Source: Straminergon stramineum
Taxonomy: Eukaryota; Streptophyta; Bryopsida; Hypnales; Calliergonaceae
Direction of reading: 5' to 3'
Assembly: GCA_963920665.1 (NCBI GenBank)
Contig: OY987268.1
Span: 5,706,501-5,770,500, forward strand
Length of the DNA: 64,000 nucleotides
The position numbers and the translations under genes were made by a program. Below, one piece after another: positions 34,829-47,016 of the stretch (positions are counted from its first letter, which is position 1; the number at the start of each line of letters is the position of its first letter). Below the pieces are notes generated by a model. The model saw nothing but the letters and a program-made list of their open reading frames with translations, was not told the DNA's origin and ran no database searches.

Positions 34829-35408
34829 TTAACCCCTAAAGGATGAGGCATATTTTGGGCACAAATTGTGAAAAACTGCCACTTCTTAGGGCAGTAAGAA
34901 AAAATAAAAAAAAGAATTTTTTTTCAAAATTCAACCATACAAGTTTGTACTAGACTACTATGGGAATATGTGGAAAAAATTTCAGAAACTTTGACTGCAT
35001 GGATTGAAAGATTATAGCGTTTGAAGTTAGAAGAAAAAGTTTTTTTTTGACCCTGCCCGACAAGGCCAGCAAACTTTAACTCCTGTGAAAGTGAGATTTT
35101 TACACTATACATGTTTATTTGTTTTGACATTTTTATCTTACATCATGAAAATTACATACCTACAAAATTTTAGAAGTGAAAGAGGAGTTTTGTAAAAACT
35201 GCCTGATAAAAAAAAAGAGTTTGGGGCAGTATAACTTTTGATCTAGGCATCCAATCGGGAAAAAATTATTTTCCTACTTAGGAGGTACATGTTTACACCT
35301 TGTGTTAAAATTTTGTGAACATCCGACCAAAATTGACTTCATAGGAAACTACTGGATTTTGATTGTCCGTTCAACAGACAATTGTCCTTTAGGGCAATTA
35401 GGGGTTAA
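34829..35408. mobile_element. TTAA-bounded element, 580 bp
   Basis: TTAA at both edges (34829-34832, 35405-35408), then CCCCTAAAGGATG at the left and the inverted CCTTTAGGGCAATTAGGGG at the right. The interior matches 3689-4273 along its length and, more weakly, 40168-41100. No coding capacity. Confidence 0.65.
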
Positions 35409-35772
35409 GAACGTATTCCTTAGTTATAGACAGCACAAACTTTGAGCCCTATCTATCATTGTCTTGAAACCATACAACCATTTGGAATGAGATTTTCTCA
35501 CCTCACAAAATCTAACTCATAAGTATGATCACCCATTTTTTATCACTTAAGCAATTCAACCTACCTCCGGCATGGGAAAAGTTTAGGAAAAAATTTCCTA
35601 GTGTAAAAAAATAGATTTAAGGAGGATTTCATAATTTCCTAAATTTTTCCCCATAAAAGCAAATTTATCACAATTTTTTTTCATGAAGATTTTATTTGTC
35701 TCATTCTCGATATGTAGGCAAACCCATTTCCAACCATAGGATGTTTCCATAATCGATGTAAGGCTTTCAATG

Positions 35773-36045
35773 TACACCTTCTGGGCATTTTTGTTATCCC
35801 AAGGGTCCTATGGTGCATGAGCTGTCACCTACAATTCACATGATCAGAAATGGAGCAGCCTAAACTACAAGAATGGGAGGCTGATTGAAAATGGGTGATC
35901 TTCTTTAGTCTACACCTCCTAGACATTTTTGTTGTCCCAGGGGTCCTCTGGTGCATGAGCTGTCACCTACAATTCATCTCATTGGAAATGGAGCAATCTA
36001 AACTACAAGAATGGGAGGCTGATCGGAAATGGGTGATCTCCATTA
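35773..36045. repeat. Tandem duplication, 2 x about 138 bp
   Basis: Units start at 35773 and 35911. Both contain CATTTTTGTT, GGTGCATGAGCTGTCACC, ACAATTCA, AAACTACAAGAATGGGAGG and AATGGGTGATC, at about 88-90% identity by eye. Confidence 0.85.
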
Positions 36046-39000
36046 CTCCATTTCAAGAACCATCTGCACTGTTTGTGACGCATTCTTGGGGGCGATTCTA
36101 AATGCCCGTGCCGGATTTCAGAACCTCCTACAGTACCGCCTAATTTCCAAGTCAACTGCACGTGGTTCTGTAATTCTGTTCAGTTGCATTCTAGACGACG
36201 ATCCCCACTCATGAATTGAAACCGGCGGAGATCTCGACACCGGCTCAGCCTAGAAAGTGAGGATTGCATCAAGTGGCACACACTCGAACTGATCACTCCT
36301 CACACTGAATCAGATTGAATTCAAATAACTTAGACCGAGATGGCCAAAGATAATTGGAAGTTGATTCCACAACTCCACAGTTCGTCAACCGGACGATTTT
36401 GTCTTGACTAAACTAAAGGATTTAATAAATGGCCACAATTCAAGTGGACTGAGTGAAATGGGGAAATCTTCAGAAGGTCTAAAACTCGCGGCGCATCGGT
36501 CGTGTGGTATAGTGATTCTGGGCAAAACGTGCTTCACGCAGGGTTGACTTCTCACTGTTGAAACTCCTATTTATGCTTTTGAAATGATATTCGTTTGTTG
36601 GGTTGGTGCATTTTTTAATAATAGTAAGAAAGATTCAGCACAAATACATTTTATTTCGATAAATGTGGAGATTTCAATCAATGAAAATCATGGAATTTGT
36701 AAAAATAATTGTTCTCGTCTCAGGTTGTCAGTAACATAGGGACGGCCCTTCCAACTGTTCCAAGTCGTGGCGGGCACTTGTTTGGTTGGATTTTCATCTA
36801 TACACCTCCTGCAGGTATCTAACAAGAGATACCTTAGTCTCTTGGATCCAAGGGGAGGTAGTATGTGGCAGTGTTAAAAATGTTATGTGCTTTTTTAAGT
36901 CTGTTGAAGTGCACTTTGATTGGTGGGAGTTTCTATTGTGGCCACCTATTTAGAAGTTGAGAAAAGAACATAAGCAAAACAAGTGGAATCCACAATCATT
37001 GAAAAAATACAAGGATTGCAAGGGTCCAAGATGACAATGTGTTGGTGTAGTAGGCAATTATTTTGTAGAAGGTAGATTGATTTTTTTAGTTTGGTGTATA
37101 ATTGTATATGTGGTGGGAGAAATCTTGTAGGAGATCTTGAAAGTTGGGCTTCCTAATGGTGGTATCAAGCACATTTGTCAACTTACATGTTTGATAAAGG
37201 GATTTTTTTTATTGTTTGGCCAATGTCTAAATTTGAATTTTCTTGCACCTATAACATCAACTTTGTTAAAATGGCCCAATTCCGGCACCCAAAGGTCTAA
37301 CATCTATGATAAGTATGGATTTATATTTCAATATACATGTCCTAAGAGATGACAAAGTAATGGAAAAATGTCAATTTCATTAAATTGACATTTTATTAAA
37401 AAAAAATTTGTATGCATTTTTTATGATAATAATTTCAATTTCTAATTATAAACTGGTGAAAAATGTAAAAATTAACTTAGAAGGTTAGTATGCCAATTCT
37501 ATTGAAAATGCCATATTAGTGGCGATGCTCTTATTCTACTAGTAATTTGCTACCAAGAGTGACTCTAATAGGGCCCTTCATTGTGTAGTGTTTGTCATTG
37601 GATCTACAACTTAACCCTTGAAGGGGCATTGAGGACCATATCACAACCAACAATATTTGTCACCTACTAGTCTTTGATGTAATTTTGATATCCTCATTTC
37701 TTACTATTTCTGCAATTGAGATGCCCCAATCACTTTTGTAGGGTGCTAGTATTGTGTTCATATTTTTAGGTTCCTCTAATATAGAACATGCCCACCTATT
37801 GTAGGAATAGACCACAATTATTTCAGCTCTATATCATTAATTTTGAGTACTCAATAGTACCAAAAACTTCTAATAAAACTTGAAAGTATGACAAATTAGC
37901 AAAATAGAATCCATCTCCAATAAAAAAATTCAAGTTCATTGGATTCATGCTTCAAAAGTTTTAGTAGATGACAAGTGGCTATTACACTATGTTAAGACAT
38001 AAAAAAAGACCGGTGTTTCTTGCCAATACCTAGGTAAGTTGAGCCATCTAAATTAAAATATAAATTTGTATGACATATGAACATAAGCTAATTTTTTCTA
38101 CATATGTTAGTAGAAGTTTGTCTACAAAGTTTTTGCAAGTTTGAAGATGGAAGTATGGACTAGAGGGATGAGGAAAATCTTCTCCTACTATTGGACATAC
38201 AATTGAGGTAACTTCTATAGTACATGAGATTTTGCATGCACCATACACTTTGGTCATATAAGTTGAAATAGTAGTAGCAAATCTTACTTATCTTCATGTT
38301 TCTATTAGTTGAAATAATTTGTGCAATATGTTATTAAGGATAAATACTCTATGCATATCATTTTGGATTTTTAGTTTGGTATAAGGAGGAGGTATTATAT
38401 TTTACAAGTGGTGCAAGAATACCTTGAAATAGATATGTATTTTGCAATGCAATTCCCTAATGGAATTCAAAACATTGAATTCTACAATTGCAATGGACAT
38501 AGGAATTGCATAGATTACTCATTTATGTTCTTGAAGACACAATTTAAAATGGCAATGCAAAGAAAATTGTCCTTTTTGATTCCATATTTATTTCCATGCC
38601 AAACTTTATAAATGTTAGCAACTATAATGTTCAATATGTATAAGTAAATGATTCTAATTGGTCAACAATTAGGAAACCAAGAGATGCCTAAACTTGGAAA
38701 TATATGGGGTTCAAAGGATTGACGAAAAATGAAAAAAATATCATGTCCTGATGAATACCTACTTTGAGAACCAATGATTGTGTACAAATTATAACTCTAC
38801 ATCAAAGATAAATTATAAACCTTTACAAAAGAAGTCAGATATATGCATGGCATTGAACATCACATGTCAAATTATTTGGTAGTACCATTAAAATTGGTAA
38901 AAGGAAAAAATTGAAGAATGTAATACAAAAAATGTGCACCAAACAAAGGGACCATGATCACTATCTATATGAATAAAAAAATTCTATTGATTCTCCCTAA

Positions 39001-39112
39001 CCTTCATCTATGTTGGATGTGCCACCATGGCACTGAATGCCACCTAAAGCAAATGACATGGATGTCAACTAAGCAAATGTCACTCACCAATTGCATTGTA
39101 ATAAAATATCAC
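36046..39112. other. Intergenic sequence, no gene recognised
   Basis: Mixed composition at first, then AT-rich. The segment 37740-38030 resembles the right arm of the large foldback at 56159-57230 (GCCCACCTATTGTAGGAAT, ends GTGTTTCTTGCCAATACC), so it is probably a partial element of that family. Confidence 0.4.
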
Positions 39113-39160
39113 TAGAAGAAAACATCGTTCAACTGAATGTTGTTTTCTTCTAGTGAATGT
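39113..39160. mobile_element. Minimal CACTA-type palindrome, about 46 bp
   Basis: CACTAGAAGAAAAC and the inverted GTTTTCTTCTAGTG surround an 18-bp centre that is itself partly self-complementary. The ends equal those of the 205-bp element at 22231-22435. It may be an extreme deletion derivative. Confidence 0.65.
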
Positions 39161-39828
39161 GGATGAACAAAAAAACAAAATTCCTCAATGACTATCAACA
39201 TTCATCATCCCTCTTGGATGTGTCACCACAACATTCAATGCTATAAACCCATGTTGATGTGGACCTAAACCTACCAAAAAGTTTTCATTTCTATCCAAAC
39301 CAACTTGTCTTCATCTACACAGAAAATTAATAGAATCTTTCTTGTATTTATCTTCCAACAGACTCCAATTCTTTAGTAGTAAGACCTCTTTAAATGGGGG
39401 CAAAAGATCTCACACTATGCCTTCTACTCATCTCCTTGTTGATGCACAACCTCTTTGACCCTTAATTTGGCACCCCTAGGGACTCCATATTGGGTAGACA
39501 AATTTGTCATAGACCTTAGAATTTTGCAATGGGCTTAAATTTCAACAAGTTGATGTTTCTCTTTGAGTTTGCAAAAAGGGTATAATCTAGGACTTTTTAG
39601 CTCTCTATTGGAGGTGTACTCCCCATAACTTCCACGAGATGCTTAATTGTTGGAATCGGGCTCAAGGTTGGCATTGGGGCTTTCGACGCAAGTGGTCAAT
39701 GAAGATGAGGCAGATAGTATCCTTTGGTGCGTGCTCTCCATGAGATTGTATTGATTTTTTGACATTGTTGGGACTAAGTTAGGGACAATTCAAGGATTGT
39801 GTGTTGGCTCAAAACTGCCTTGCTTCTA

Positions 39829-42617
39829 GGTGATTGCAAAAAAGAACAGTTGTTTTTTGTAGTGTTTTGGCAAAAATAGGGATTTTAATGGTGAATACTA
39901 TGAGAGTTGTTAGTACTTTTTAGTGGAACAATCTTAGTTGTTGAGAGGAAAAATTTATGGCTAGAAGTATTGTTGCAAGTATTATGGACTACTTGTCAGT
40001 ATTCAAATGGTACTATGTAAAATAAGATAGTTTTCACAAAAAATAGATACAACAAGGTATAAATTAATAAAAAATAGAAAATCATAAAGATAAAAAAGTA
40101 GAAATTGGCCACTTCTAAGGACTTGATAGTGATGAGATTTAGTAAAAAAATGATCTTGAAACCATCTTTAACCCTTAAAGTTCCTTGACTATGTTTTCAC
40201 CAAAAACGTTCGAAAACTGCCATTTTTAGCACAAAAAATAAATTTAAGAAAAAAAACATTTTAGAATACATGTAACCGTAGGATCTTGTAGTAAGTTGTT
40301 TTGAAAAGATGTGGAAAAAATTTCAGAAATTTCCACCATGTGGGGTGGAAGATATTAACATTTGAAGTGACAAAAATCAGTTTTTTTGCCCTGCAAAATA
40401 CCGGGCAGCAGCACTTCAGAAGGTCACATTTGTATGAAAAAATGTCCAAAATGGTGGTGCATCTTTGGATTCATTCTTCAAGGCAAGTTGGCTATGTTCT
40501 TGAAAATTTTCGAATCATTTGGAATTGTACAACATATAGGAAAAAAATAGTAAGTAGAAAGAAGTAGAGAATAATTCAAAATACTAAATTGTCAAAATTT
40601 TAATTATGGAATTGAAAAATGACAATCCCAATGGTTGTAATGTTTTAATAAAAAATCTACATCCTATAATTTTAATTTTTTCAAGAAATATGAAAAATCA
40701 AGTTAAATAAAGGACTTCAAAGTTTATTTTAGAGTAAAGATTCCTTAACTGCCCGCAAACTAAAATTCCTCATAACTTTCATCAAATTGATCAAAATGGA
40801 CTAATTCAAAGCTTTCCCCATATATGTAAATCTAGAAAATCAATTTCAAATTTTTATTTTTGAAAAAAGTGATTTTTTCAAATCTGCCCGAGCTGCCCGA
40901 GTTGAGAAATAAACAACATTTTGCATCATAACTTTTTACTTGTATACTCAAATGAAATGAAATTTTGCATGCATGGAAGATATTCCTCGTCCACACCTTG
41001 TCAAAAAATTTCAGCCTAAATGAGTGAAATCTCCGCTCACGTGTACCTGCCCAAAAAAGTTATGTTGCCAAAAACACAAGGCTGGTCCTTTAGGGGTTAA
41101 TGTTTAGAAGTGCACAGGCTTAGGAGCTTTATTTGCATGAAAGTGGAAGACATAAAATAATATATTTTTAGGAGCCCCTTGGTAGGAACATGCCTACCTA
41201 TTGTGGGACTAGACAACATAAATTTTAGCTCTAAATCATCAATTTTGGAATTTGGATACTTTCCAATATTGAAATCCTTTAAACTTTAAAGGTAAAAGAT
41301 TAGCAAAATTGACTTTTAGATACAATATGATTGTGAGAATGATTTGACAAACTTATAGTCACTTTCCAATTTTGTACTCTTTAGGCTAGTATTTACTTTT
41401 CTATGAACTTTTGGAATTAAATATTTAAAAATAAAACAAAAATAATTATAACACTAAAAGTAAAGAATTAGGCCAAAATTTTAGACCTAAAAAGATGTAG
41501 GTCAAAAGTTATTCATGAAATAGAATGACAATTCTTTTGAAGAAAATAGGTACTTTGAAGTTTAAATTTGTAAAAAATAGAAAAAACAATATACGAAGAA
41601 ATAAAAATTTGATATTTGGAAGGACTTCATGGTGAAGAGATTTCACCAAAAGAATGAGCTTAAAACCATCTTCAATGTTTAGAAGTACACATGCAAGAGA
41701 GTCCTATTTGAATGAATTGGTCATGTTGAGGACATAAAATAGTATATTTTTAAATTTCCCTCAATAGGAATATGCCCACCTAGAGTAAAAATAGGCCATA
41801 AAAATTTCAACTCTAGATCATTAATTTTAGATACTCCTAAATTTGCCCAAATCCCTAAAATTCAAAATGTGACAATTTTGGAAAATTGATTTTTAAATAG
41901 AAAAGAGTTTTAAATTTTTTTTGAAATATAAGGGATACATTAGAGAAATTTTGGACTCTCTGGAGGGCTACTTAGGGTTGACAAGCCACTCTATTTCAAG
42001 AGCCCTGTAGGGCTATTGAAAGAACAGAATCTTTGACAAAAAACAGATTCACCTTATGTGAATATCTTGAATGAAAGGGAGTATATCTTAATTTTCTATT
42101 CTCTTTTGAATATAAAATTGTAGTTGCCACAACCTTCCTCCAATGCTTGTGTACCAATGCTCAAGTACCAATGTTCTAACAATTGACAATACATTGATTA
42201 GCAGAAATAGGGGAAAAGTTCTTGCGTAGGCAAAAAGAAAATAATGTTGGGGTCCTTTTAGGTGCTTCTAAACAACCCTATGGAGATTCAAAATTTTCTC
42301 TAATAACAATTATACTCAAGACAAACATTTCTATTAAAAATTTCAAATATATGCAAGTCATTCTTCAAAATTCATCACGAAGGAAAGCTTTGTCACTCTT
42401 CATCATGTGATGTATTAAGTATTGATGTTTCTTGCAAACACCCAACAAAATGATTCTTAAAATTTTTGAAGAAATAAGAGACATGATCATAATTGAGACA
42501 ACCATATCCAATAAAAAAATCCAAGTTTATTGGGCTTATGCTTCAAAAGTTATAATGCATGATAAGTCAATCACACTATTTGTGATGGAAAATGGATTGT
42601 TCTTTCTTACAATCACC
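39829..42617. mobile_element. Possible long family-A-like element or cluster
   Basis: A left terminus GGTGATTGCAAAAAAGAACA (39829) and a right terminus TTCTTTCTTACAATCACC (ending 42617) face each other, but no matching target duplication is seen. Between them lie the TTAA-bounded element at 40168-41100 and two segments (near 41180 and 41770) resembling an arm of the foldback at 56159-57230. These may be several broken copies rather than one element. Confidence 0.35.
40168..41100. mobile_element. TTAA-bounded element, 933 bp
   Basis: TTAACCCTTAAAG at the left edge and the inverted CCTTTAGGGGTTAA at the right edge. Interior blocks (AGGATCTTGTAGTAAG, GTGGAAAAAATTTCAGAAA, a GCCCTGC-AA-TACCGGGCAG block) relate it to 34829-35408. 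No coding capacity. Confidence 0.65.
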
Positions 42618-43780
42618 CTCCTCTGTGGGTCTTCACCATCTTCTAAGATGTGATGAACCACAAAATTTAGGTCAACTGAAAAACCATTGACAGAGTCTTT
42701 CTTGCACTTGTTGGTCCAACTAAGAATGTATTGAGAATGTGTTGAAGATGTGTCTAAAACAATTAACGATAGATATGAAATTTGATAATGATAGACACCT
42801 AATCGCCTAAAACTCTATGGGGTAAATGGCTACTTATGCATCTACCGTAGACTAGGAAGATTCATAATTTTCTTCATATTAAGTGTAGTTACCTTGTGCT
42901 TCAAACAAAAAGCACAAAAAACCCTTTGAGGATTAGTAGTGGAATTCACATAAACAAGTGTATTTAGAAGTTCCATGGCAACTTGTGTGAGTGCAAGAAA
43001 CTACAAACAAACATGAGTGTACACAAAGATTTGAGTTGTAACTCCACTTTCTAAAATCATAAAAAGGCTTGAAGCACCTCCACCACCATCTTTCTTGCAA
43101 TGTCCGTCATGTCGAACTCTTGCACAAGACAATGTTGCAATCCACTACACCATTAGAGCATCTCACACACTAAAGTATGATTCAATGTGAAGCTATTGCA
43201 TCATATGCCTTTCTAGAAGACTTGCTATAGTAAGCCAAAATTCATGGAATACAACTACAATATGATTGAGCCTTGGATCTGCTTGAAGCTTGCAACATGA
43301 TGTCCTTCTTCTTCCCTACTACTCATTGACATGCGAATTCCAATGGACATTGACATGGGGCATGTCTAGGCAACCCCTCTAAGCACTAGACACTTGAGAA
43401 ATACGTTGTCGTATTGTAAATGTGTTCATTATGTGAAAATGCATAATTGTTTGTTAAATTGGAGGGGTTTTTTTCTAGAGTTTCAAGAAAACAAATGGGG
43501 TTATACTCCACTTGAACTGGTTTTTTACCTCTATTTGACAAACATTTAGTTCTTTGATTTTTATACTAGAAGATATTTTAATATGTTAGTTAGTTTGTTT
43601 GAAGTTGTAAAAAACGAAAGGTAAAGCTTGTTTTACCTTTTCCTTATTTTTATTTTTATTTTTAATGGATTAGAAATCTACATAGATGATATGGATAGAC
43701 TTATTGAGAATAGGAAGTGGACCATGTGGGTATTATGGCCCATATAGCATCTTAGTGGCCAAAATCCACTAACTTAGGTG
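42618..43780. other. Intergenic sequence, no gene recognised
   Basis: No gene or clear repeat boundary seen. Confidence 0.4.
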
Positions 43781-43962
43781 GATGGCATGGAGGTTGAGGT
43801 GGTGGATGGGGTTGAGGATGATCTTCTTCCTCCTCCTTGTTTGTTTAGGGAAGCCGTCACTTTGAGAGAGGATATCACTTTGTACATGGAGAGTTTGGTA
43901 ATGAAATTTTGAGAGCTTGTGTATCTTGTTTTTGTGTTTCCAAAAAGCTATCACTCATGAAG

Positions 43963-44510
43963 TTTGGAGTTAGTATGTGTAAGTTATGAGTTTGGGAGTG
44001 AAGTGTTGTGAAGTTGCCTCAAACTTTCAAGAGAGTGAGCTTTGAAAGGCTATGAAATGTGGACAATATTTTTTATTTGAGTGAAACTTGGTTATCTTGT
44101 AGATGTTCATGTTAGCTTTCCAAAATGGGTTTATTTTCTTGATTTGGAGGTAGTATGAGAAAGTTATAGGCTTGAGAGTGAAAGGGTGAAGGGATACTTT
44201 CGGGTTTTCAAGTGAGTGAGTTCTGAAAGGCTATGAAATGTGGACCGTACTTTGTATTTGAGGGAAACTTGGAGAACTTGTATATGTTCATGTTAGCTTT
44301 TCAAAATGGGTTTATTTTCTTGATTTGGAGGTAGTATGTGAAAGTTATGAGCTTGAGAGTGAAATATAAGTGAGCTGCCTTTGAGTTGGGAAGGGTGAAC
44401 TTTGACCAACCATAAAAGTCAGACAGTATCTTAGTTTTGAGTGAATTTTGGAGAGGTTGTAGAACTTTTTGTTAGCTTTTCAGAGGCATATTACACTCTT
44501 AGTTTGGAGT
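43963..44510. repeat. Tandem repeat array, about 180-bp period, three units
   Basis: The marker TTTGGAG recurs at 43963, 44143, 44324 and 44503, that is 180, 181 and 179 bp apart. Units share GGTAGTATG-GAAAGTTAT, GAGAGTGAA, AGGCTATGAAATGTGGAC, GAAACTTGG and GTTCATGTTAGCTTT. The middle units are the most alike; the outer ones are diverged. Confidence 0.85.
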
Positions 44511-44810
44511 TGTATAGCGAACGTGGCACTCAATCAACTATCAGACACTTCTTTTAGGGGAGTTCTTGAAGGATATGACTTTGTTTCTATAATTTTTTAC
44601 CATACATGGGGTATATTGAGACTCCATGACATCTTTGGAGGGGTGTATGGAAGGGTGATAGTATTTTGGTTCATATGGCATCATTGGGGGGATTTATTAT
44701 TATGTTTGTGACTTTGGCCATGGGATCTTTCATTATTTGAAGCACATCTAGTTGCACCTAGAAGCCCCGCATTTTCCCAAAGCAAGGCCTCTTTACTCGA
44801 CAACATAGCA

Positions 44811-45536
44811 GAGTGATTGCAAGAAATACTTGCCCTATTTTTTGACCCCTTGGCCTCAAACATGTGTTTTTTTACTCATAACTTTTGTGTCCTATGTCAG
44901 TTTTATATGAAATTTGAAATAAAGAACATGTAGTAGTTTTAGACATTGAGTGATTTTTTCCATTTAAGAAAATTATTTTACTATTTTAAAACAATCCCCA
45001 ATTAGGGTTCTACCTTAACCATTATCAGGGGTTTTAATACTATTTTTGACCCAAAAATGCAAATTTGAAGTTCAAAATTGTGATGCAAAGACTTCTATTA
45101 AAATCACACAAGCCTATAAAGATATTTTCTAAAAATAATAAACTATCTACCTTTGACATATACTCAAAGTACACTCACTTTACACAAGTGCACAAAACAC
45201 AATTATTTTTTGCCAAAGATGGAAATTGTTGAAAAGGAGCATACTTGAGTTAGGAAATATGTCTTTCTGAATTTTATTTTTTTGAATTTTTGAAATATTT
45301 TCTAAAAATCAAATGTCAAAGTGTACATTTTCTTGGTATTTTCCATTGTACTTTTTTTGTGTATAACTTTTAGAGATAAACTTTTCTAGGTCACTCTGAA
45401 TTTTTAGAGAAATTATAATTTCAATCTTATACAAAACTCCATATTTAATTTAATTTAAAAAAATTATTTTGAGAGTCACAATAGTCATTGAAATAGGTTG
45501 TTGAGCCAAAAACAACACATGTTTCTTACAATGACC
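44811..45536 (+). mobile_element. Family-A element, diverged copy, about 726 bp
   Basis: Same orientation and block order as 21583-22529: GTGATTGCAAGAAATACTTG, CCTATTTTTTGACCCC, CATGTAGTAGTTTTAGACATT, AAAAATGCAAATTTGAAG. Ends with the inverted ATGTTTCTTACAATGACC. Flanking duplication has decayed. Small open frames inside are not coding. Confidence 0.7.
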
Positions 45537-46258
45537 GAGAAGTGTATCTTTGTATAGATCATCACTTGTTCTTCTTTGAAAATTCTAGAAGCTACGGAAA
45601 GAGTCCAAATGAGTCCAAATCATATCATCCAATAGTTGTACACATCAATACATAGTTCATATTCTAGGTTGAGGCCCTATTGCTAAAGGACCCCTTAGAA
45701 TACAATGAAAATTGTTGATACAACCAAAAATGGGTTGTTCAACTCAATCAATTGTTTAAGGATTAATACTAACTTGCTACAGTGCTTCCCAAAATCTATT
45801 GGTTTATAGATTAAGATAGTTGAACCTTAAAGCACCACTCTTTTCATTTCTTGCCAACTACGCTTCAAGAATTACCAAGTATCAATTGGCAATTGAATAG
45901 CTATTATTTGAAGAAGCTAATGGGAGTTGAAACATTTTTTACTTCAGTAGTAGCTCTTTAATTGGAGTCTAGTAGCATGAATAGGTATCCTAAGCTTTTC
46001 AACTTTGTAAATTCATGGAACATTTTGTGCATGTTACATACTTCACAAAATTACAAATGACTTGGGTTGAATTCTCTTTAGGAGGCTAAAATTCTTTAAT
46101 TTTTTTTAAATTGTCATTTGAACAATCCACCTAATAGGGGTAGAAAAGAGGATGATAGAATTGGGTGCTATTAAAGTGGAGGCACCTATCCCATCACTTT
46201 AAGCAATTCCACATACTTTGAAGTGGAATCAAAACATAAAATTATTTTTAAGATATTG
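45537..46258. other. AT-rich intergenic sequence
   Basis: No gene or clear repeat boundary seen. Confidence 0.4.
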
Positions 46259-46263
46259 TCAAT

Positions 46264-47011
46264 GGTGATTGCAAGAAATACTTCACGTTTTTGAATCAAA
46301 AATATAGTTTCTAGCCATAAGATTGACAATAGTATGCAAAACTATCAATATTGTGGGTCAGTGTCACATAGGCAAATCTAAACTGCTGATTCAAGGCCTC
46401 TATAAATTTGTATTATTGATTCAGTACTATGTCATACGATGAAGTACTAAAAACTACTGCAAGGTACTACAAAGGCCATTGGGAATAGAAAATAACAAAA
46501 AAGGTGTGTGTGGACCTTTTAATTTTTAATAATTTCAAAAACATTCCATAAAAGGTCCATTTTTCTAGAAAAGATAGTGCTTACATTGCACCAAAAAATT
46601 CATTTAGGAAAATTTTTCCTTCTTTGTAGACTTCATACAAAGGAAGGTCACTTTGGCCCCATGTGTGCAACCAACATGTTTCTATTTTCATAAAATCTCA
46701 TCATGAGTCCTTGTAATGTTAGTAGACCTCCAACATGTCCAATTTGTAGCTTCGAATTTGCATTTTTGTGTCAAAAATAGGACTAAAAAACTCCAAAATG
46801 GTCAAAATAGACATCTGATCAGGGCAATTTAAAAATAGTAGATTAATTTTGAAAAATTTGAAAAAAAAATCTCAATGCTTGAAACTACAACATGTACCTT
46901 CATTCCAAATTTCATGCCAAACAGACAAACGATGCAAAAGTTATGAGTAAAAAAACACCTGTCCAAGGGCAAGAAGGCAAAAAATAGGACAAATGTTTCT
47001 TGCAATCACCC
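46264..47011 (-). mobile_element. Family-A element, inverted copy, 748 bp with TCAAT target duplication
   Basis: Starts GGTGATTGCAAGAAATAC and ends with the inverted TGTTTCTTGCAATCACCC. TCAAT flanks both sides (46259-46263, 47012-47016). It matches 21583-22529 in reverse along its length, for example GGAAGGTCACTTTGGCCCC and AGATAGTGCTTACATTGCAC, but lacks the nested 205-bp CACTA-like insertion. Confidence 0.85.
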
Positions 47012-47016
47012 TCAAT

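Noticed and set aside
36496..36560. GTGTGGTATAGTGATTCTGG, like a tRNA A-box
   Set aside because: No cloverleaf, no proper B-box and no matching acceptor stem.
43963..44510. Regular 180-bp repeats considered as a CRISPR-like array
   Set aside because: The whole unit is repeated, without unique spacers, and the genome is eukaryotic.
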